From a virus: DNA of 22,034 nucleotides. A program made the position numbers and the translations under genes. How positions within the stretch are numbered: position 1 is the stretch's first letter; each line of letters starts with the position of its first letter. The notes below the pieces were generated by a model. That model was not told the origin of the DNA, did not search any database, and saw only the letters and a program-made list of their open reading frames with translations. Positions 20,691-22,034 of this stretch are shown one piece after another. The stretch is from IMG/VR virus record IMGVR_UViG_3300050120_000437, positions 1-22,034 of that record; one strand, 5' to 3'.

Positions 20691-22034
20691 CTACCTCCTC
20701 ATCAACCTTTCCCTTTCCGGCAGCAGCCGCGGAACACTACGCACATCGGTTTTTTTGCGGAAACCGAAACGGGCGCGGCCGGTGATGATGCTGCCCGTGC
20801 CGAGGCAAAGTTCGGTGGCGGCCCATACCAGGGCATCGATCCGGTTGGGCGATTTTTTGGCGCGCCGGGCTTCCCAACTCGTCATCTCCAGTTCCAGCTC
20901 CAAAAGCTGATCGATGTGGTGGGCCTTGCCTTGCTCGTAAATGGCGGCAATGGGTTCGGCGCGGGTAAGTTTATCGCGCGTGGCGTGTACGCCTTTGTAG
21001 CTCACCCGGGTTTCTACGTTGCGCAGTACGGCCTCTATCAGGTCGCCACCGTTGTTTACTTCGCCAATGATGCGGTCGGCGCGGTAGTGGTTGTATAGGG
21101 CAATGGCCCGGTTGGCCCATTCGGTGGGGCTGTAGCTCCCGGTTGCATCGTCCAAAACATATAAATGATTGTCGAAACCTAATCCGGCCACGATAATGCC
21201 CGTTTCGTCTGATGTATCTTTGCTGCTCACGGCGGGGTCAATGGCTATCACAATGCGCTTTAAACTCACGGGCAGCGTGCCATCGGGGTTGCGTTGCAGG
21301 CGGGTTCCGTTCAGCAGGTCGTCTGTCCAGAGGGCGCCCTCGCTGTCATCGCTAAACTCCCCATCGCGAAAGCGTTGCCGTTTGCGCAGCGGCAGCGAAT
21401 CCAGCGTGTCCAAATAATCTTTACTAATGTTGGCTATGTTTTGGTCGGGATTCATTTTGAGCCATTGGTAGCGGGCAGGAGTGAGGGCGGTGTTGCTTTC
21501 CGGATCGGTATGCTCCACAAAAACCCGGTATAGCCAGTGTTTTTTTGATGGTGGATTGGCATCAATAAACAACTGCGGCTGCACCCTGCTTATTTTTTGC
21601 GCCAGCCGGGTTTTAATAATGGTGTAGGTATTGTACGAGATCTGACTGGCTTCGTTCAAAAACACGGTTAAAAATTCCATGCCGAGGATCTTCTCGGTAC
21701 GGTCCTTATCATCTAAGCCGGCAATCCAAATTTGCGATCCATTCTCTAACTCCAAATAATAATCGGTATTGCGCCACTTAATGTTCACATCCGGAAAGCA
21801 AAGGCGGGTTACTTTCTTCAGCGTATCTAACCAAATGGAGTTTTTGGCATGGTTAAACCTGAGCCGCGCAATTAAGTGCCGTGAGCCGGGATGCTTTACC
21901 GCCAGCTGCAACTGCTGGTATATAATAATGAACGATTTGCCGGAGCGGCTGCCGCCAACCAACAAAAACTCTTTGGCCTGGGTGCCGAATAGTTTGGTTG
22001 CTTCGGTTTGGATAGGGGTTTTTTTGAATGTCAT
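20691..22034 (-). CDS. terL: Terminase large subunit
   Basis: The motor and nuclease of DNA packaging, about 447 residues. The N-terminal ATPase has Walker A GGSRSGKS (residues 27-34), a Walker B-type strand LTVFLNEA (catalytic Glu near 129, with Asn at the usual Asp place), and a coupling motif LFIDANPP (near 157-163). The C-terminal RNase-H-like nuclease has acidic residues at IAIDPAVSSKDTSDETG (near 267), IIGEVNNGGD (near 326), and SPNRIDALVWA (near 401). The wording of these nuclease segments is close to terminase_6C proteins such as gene-transfer-agent gp2. The protein seems complete from the window's last base and would be the first gene of the cluster. No small terminase gene is visible. 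Confidence 0.9.
   Translation of the reverse strand: MTFKKTPIQTEATKLFGTQAKEFLLVGGSRSGKSFIIIYQQLQLAVKHPGSRHLIARLRFNHAKNSIWLDTLKKVTRLCFPDVNIKWRNTDYYLELENGSQIWIAGLDDKDRTEKILGMEFLTVFLNEASQISYNTYTIIKTRLAQKISRVQPQLFIDANPPSKKHWLYRVFVEHTDPESNTALTPARYQWLKMNPDQNIANISKDYLDTLDSLPLRKRQRFRDGEFSDDSEGALWTDDLLNGTRLQRNPDGTLPVSLKRIVIAIDPAVSSKDTSDETGIIVAGLGFDNHLYVLDDATGSYSPTEWANRAIALYNHYRADRIIGEVNNGGDLIEAVLRNVETRVSYKGVHATRDKLTRAEPIAAIYEQGKAHHIDQLLELELEMTSWEARRAKKSPNRIDALVWAATELCLGTGSIITGRARFGFRKKTDVRSVPRLLPERERLMRR

Noticed and set aside
1-22034. tRNA or rRNA genes, and attachment-site duplications
   Set aside because: No cloverleaf-like or rRNA-like sequence was recognised, and no matching direct repeat was seen at the edges of the cluster.

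Overview
The window looks like chromosomal DNA of a Bacteroidota bacterium, most likely a Sphingobacteriaceae relative (Mucilaginibacter/Pedobacter type). This rests on three things: the protein families (DUF4468, an SprB-type repeat, a Bacteroidetes-style capsid and portal), start sites without Shine-Dalgarno sequences plus TAnnTTTG -7 boxes, and many short palindromic repeats between genes. No database search was possible, so names rest on recognised motifs and context.

Most of the window (about 1.25-22.03 kb) is a tailed-phage virion cluster with all phage genes on the minus strand. In transcription order, right to left: large terminase (20691-22034); a probable tail-assembly chaperone split by a frameshift at a run of ten T (18567-19369); two small head-tail proteins (17958-18398, 17187-17672); two large tail proteins (14841-16634 and 11755-13752); a tape-measure protein (10188-11618); a small HTH protein (7520-7762); a ClpP-type prohead protease with a scaffold-like tail (5959-7149); the major capsid protein (4684-5757); a possible tail-tube protein (3981-4553); a small virion protein (3143-3664); the portal (1784-3091); and a truncated connector (1244-1720). 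No integrase, replication, lysis or small-terminase gene is seen. Portal and connector lie last, far from the terminase, which is an unusual order.

Several non-phage pieces interrupt the cluster: a two-gene cassette of unknown function with its own promoter (13991-14755); a 5'-truncated DUF4468 gene and a second, diverged, frameshifted copy of the tape-measure 3' end (9122-10004); a secreted two-domain protein (8128-9069); and a plus-strand membrane PH-domain-like gene followed by a 46-residue membrane peptide (19698-20380). Nearly every intergenic gap carries dispersed palindromic repeats of at least eight families, two of which extend into coding sequence.

At the left end the connector runs directly into a truncated acyltransferase-3 gene (plus strand, from 1000), so both genes are broken at one junction near 1265-1280. 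A small membrane-anchored protein of unknown function (1-531) lies beyond it. Overall this is either an old, rearranged prophage remnant with most structural genes still open, or a partly domesticated particle cluster. The terminase C-terminal half resembles the gene-transfer-agent type, but other evidence (frameshift, truncation) points to decay.
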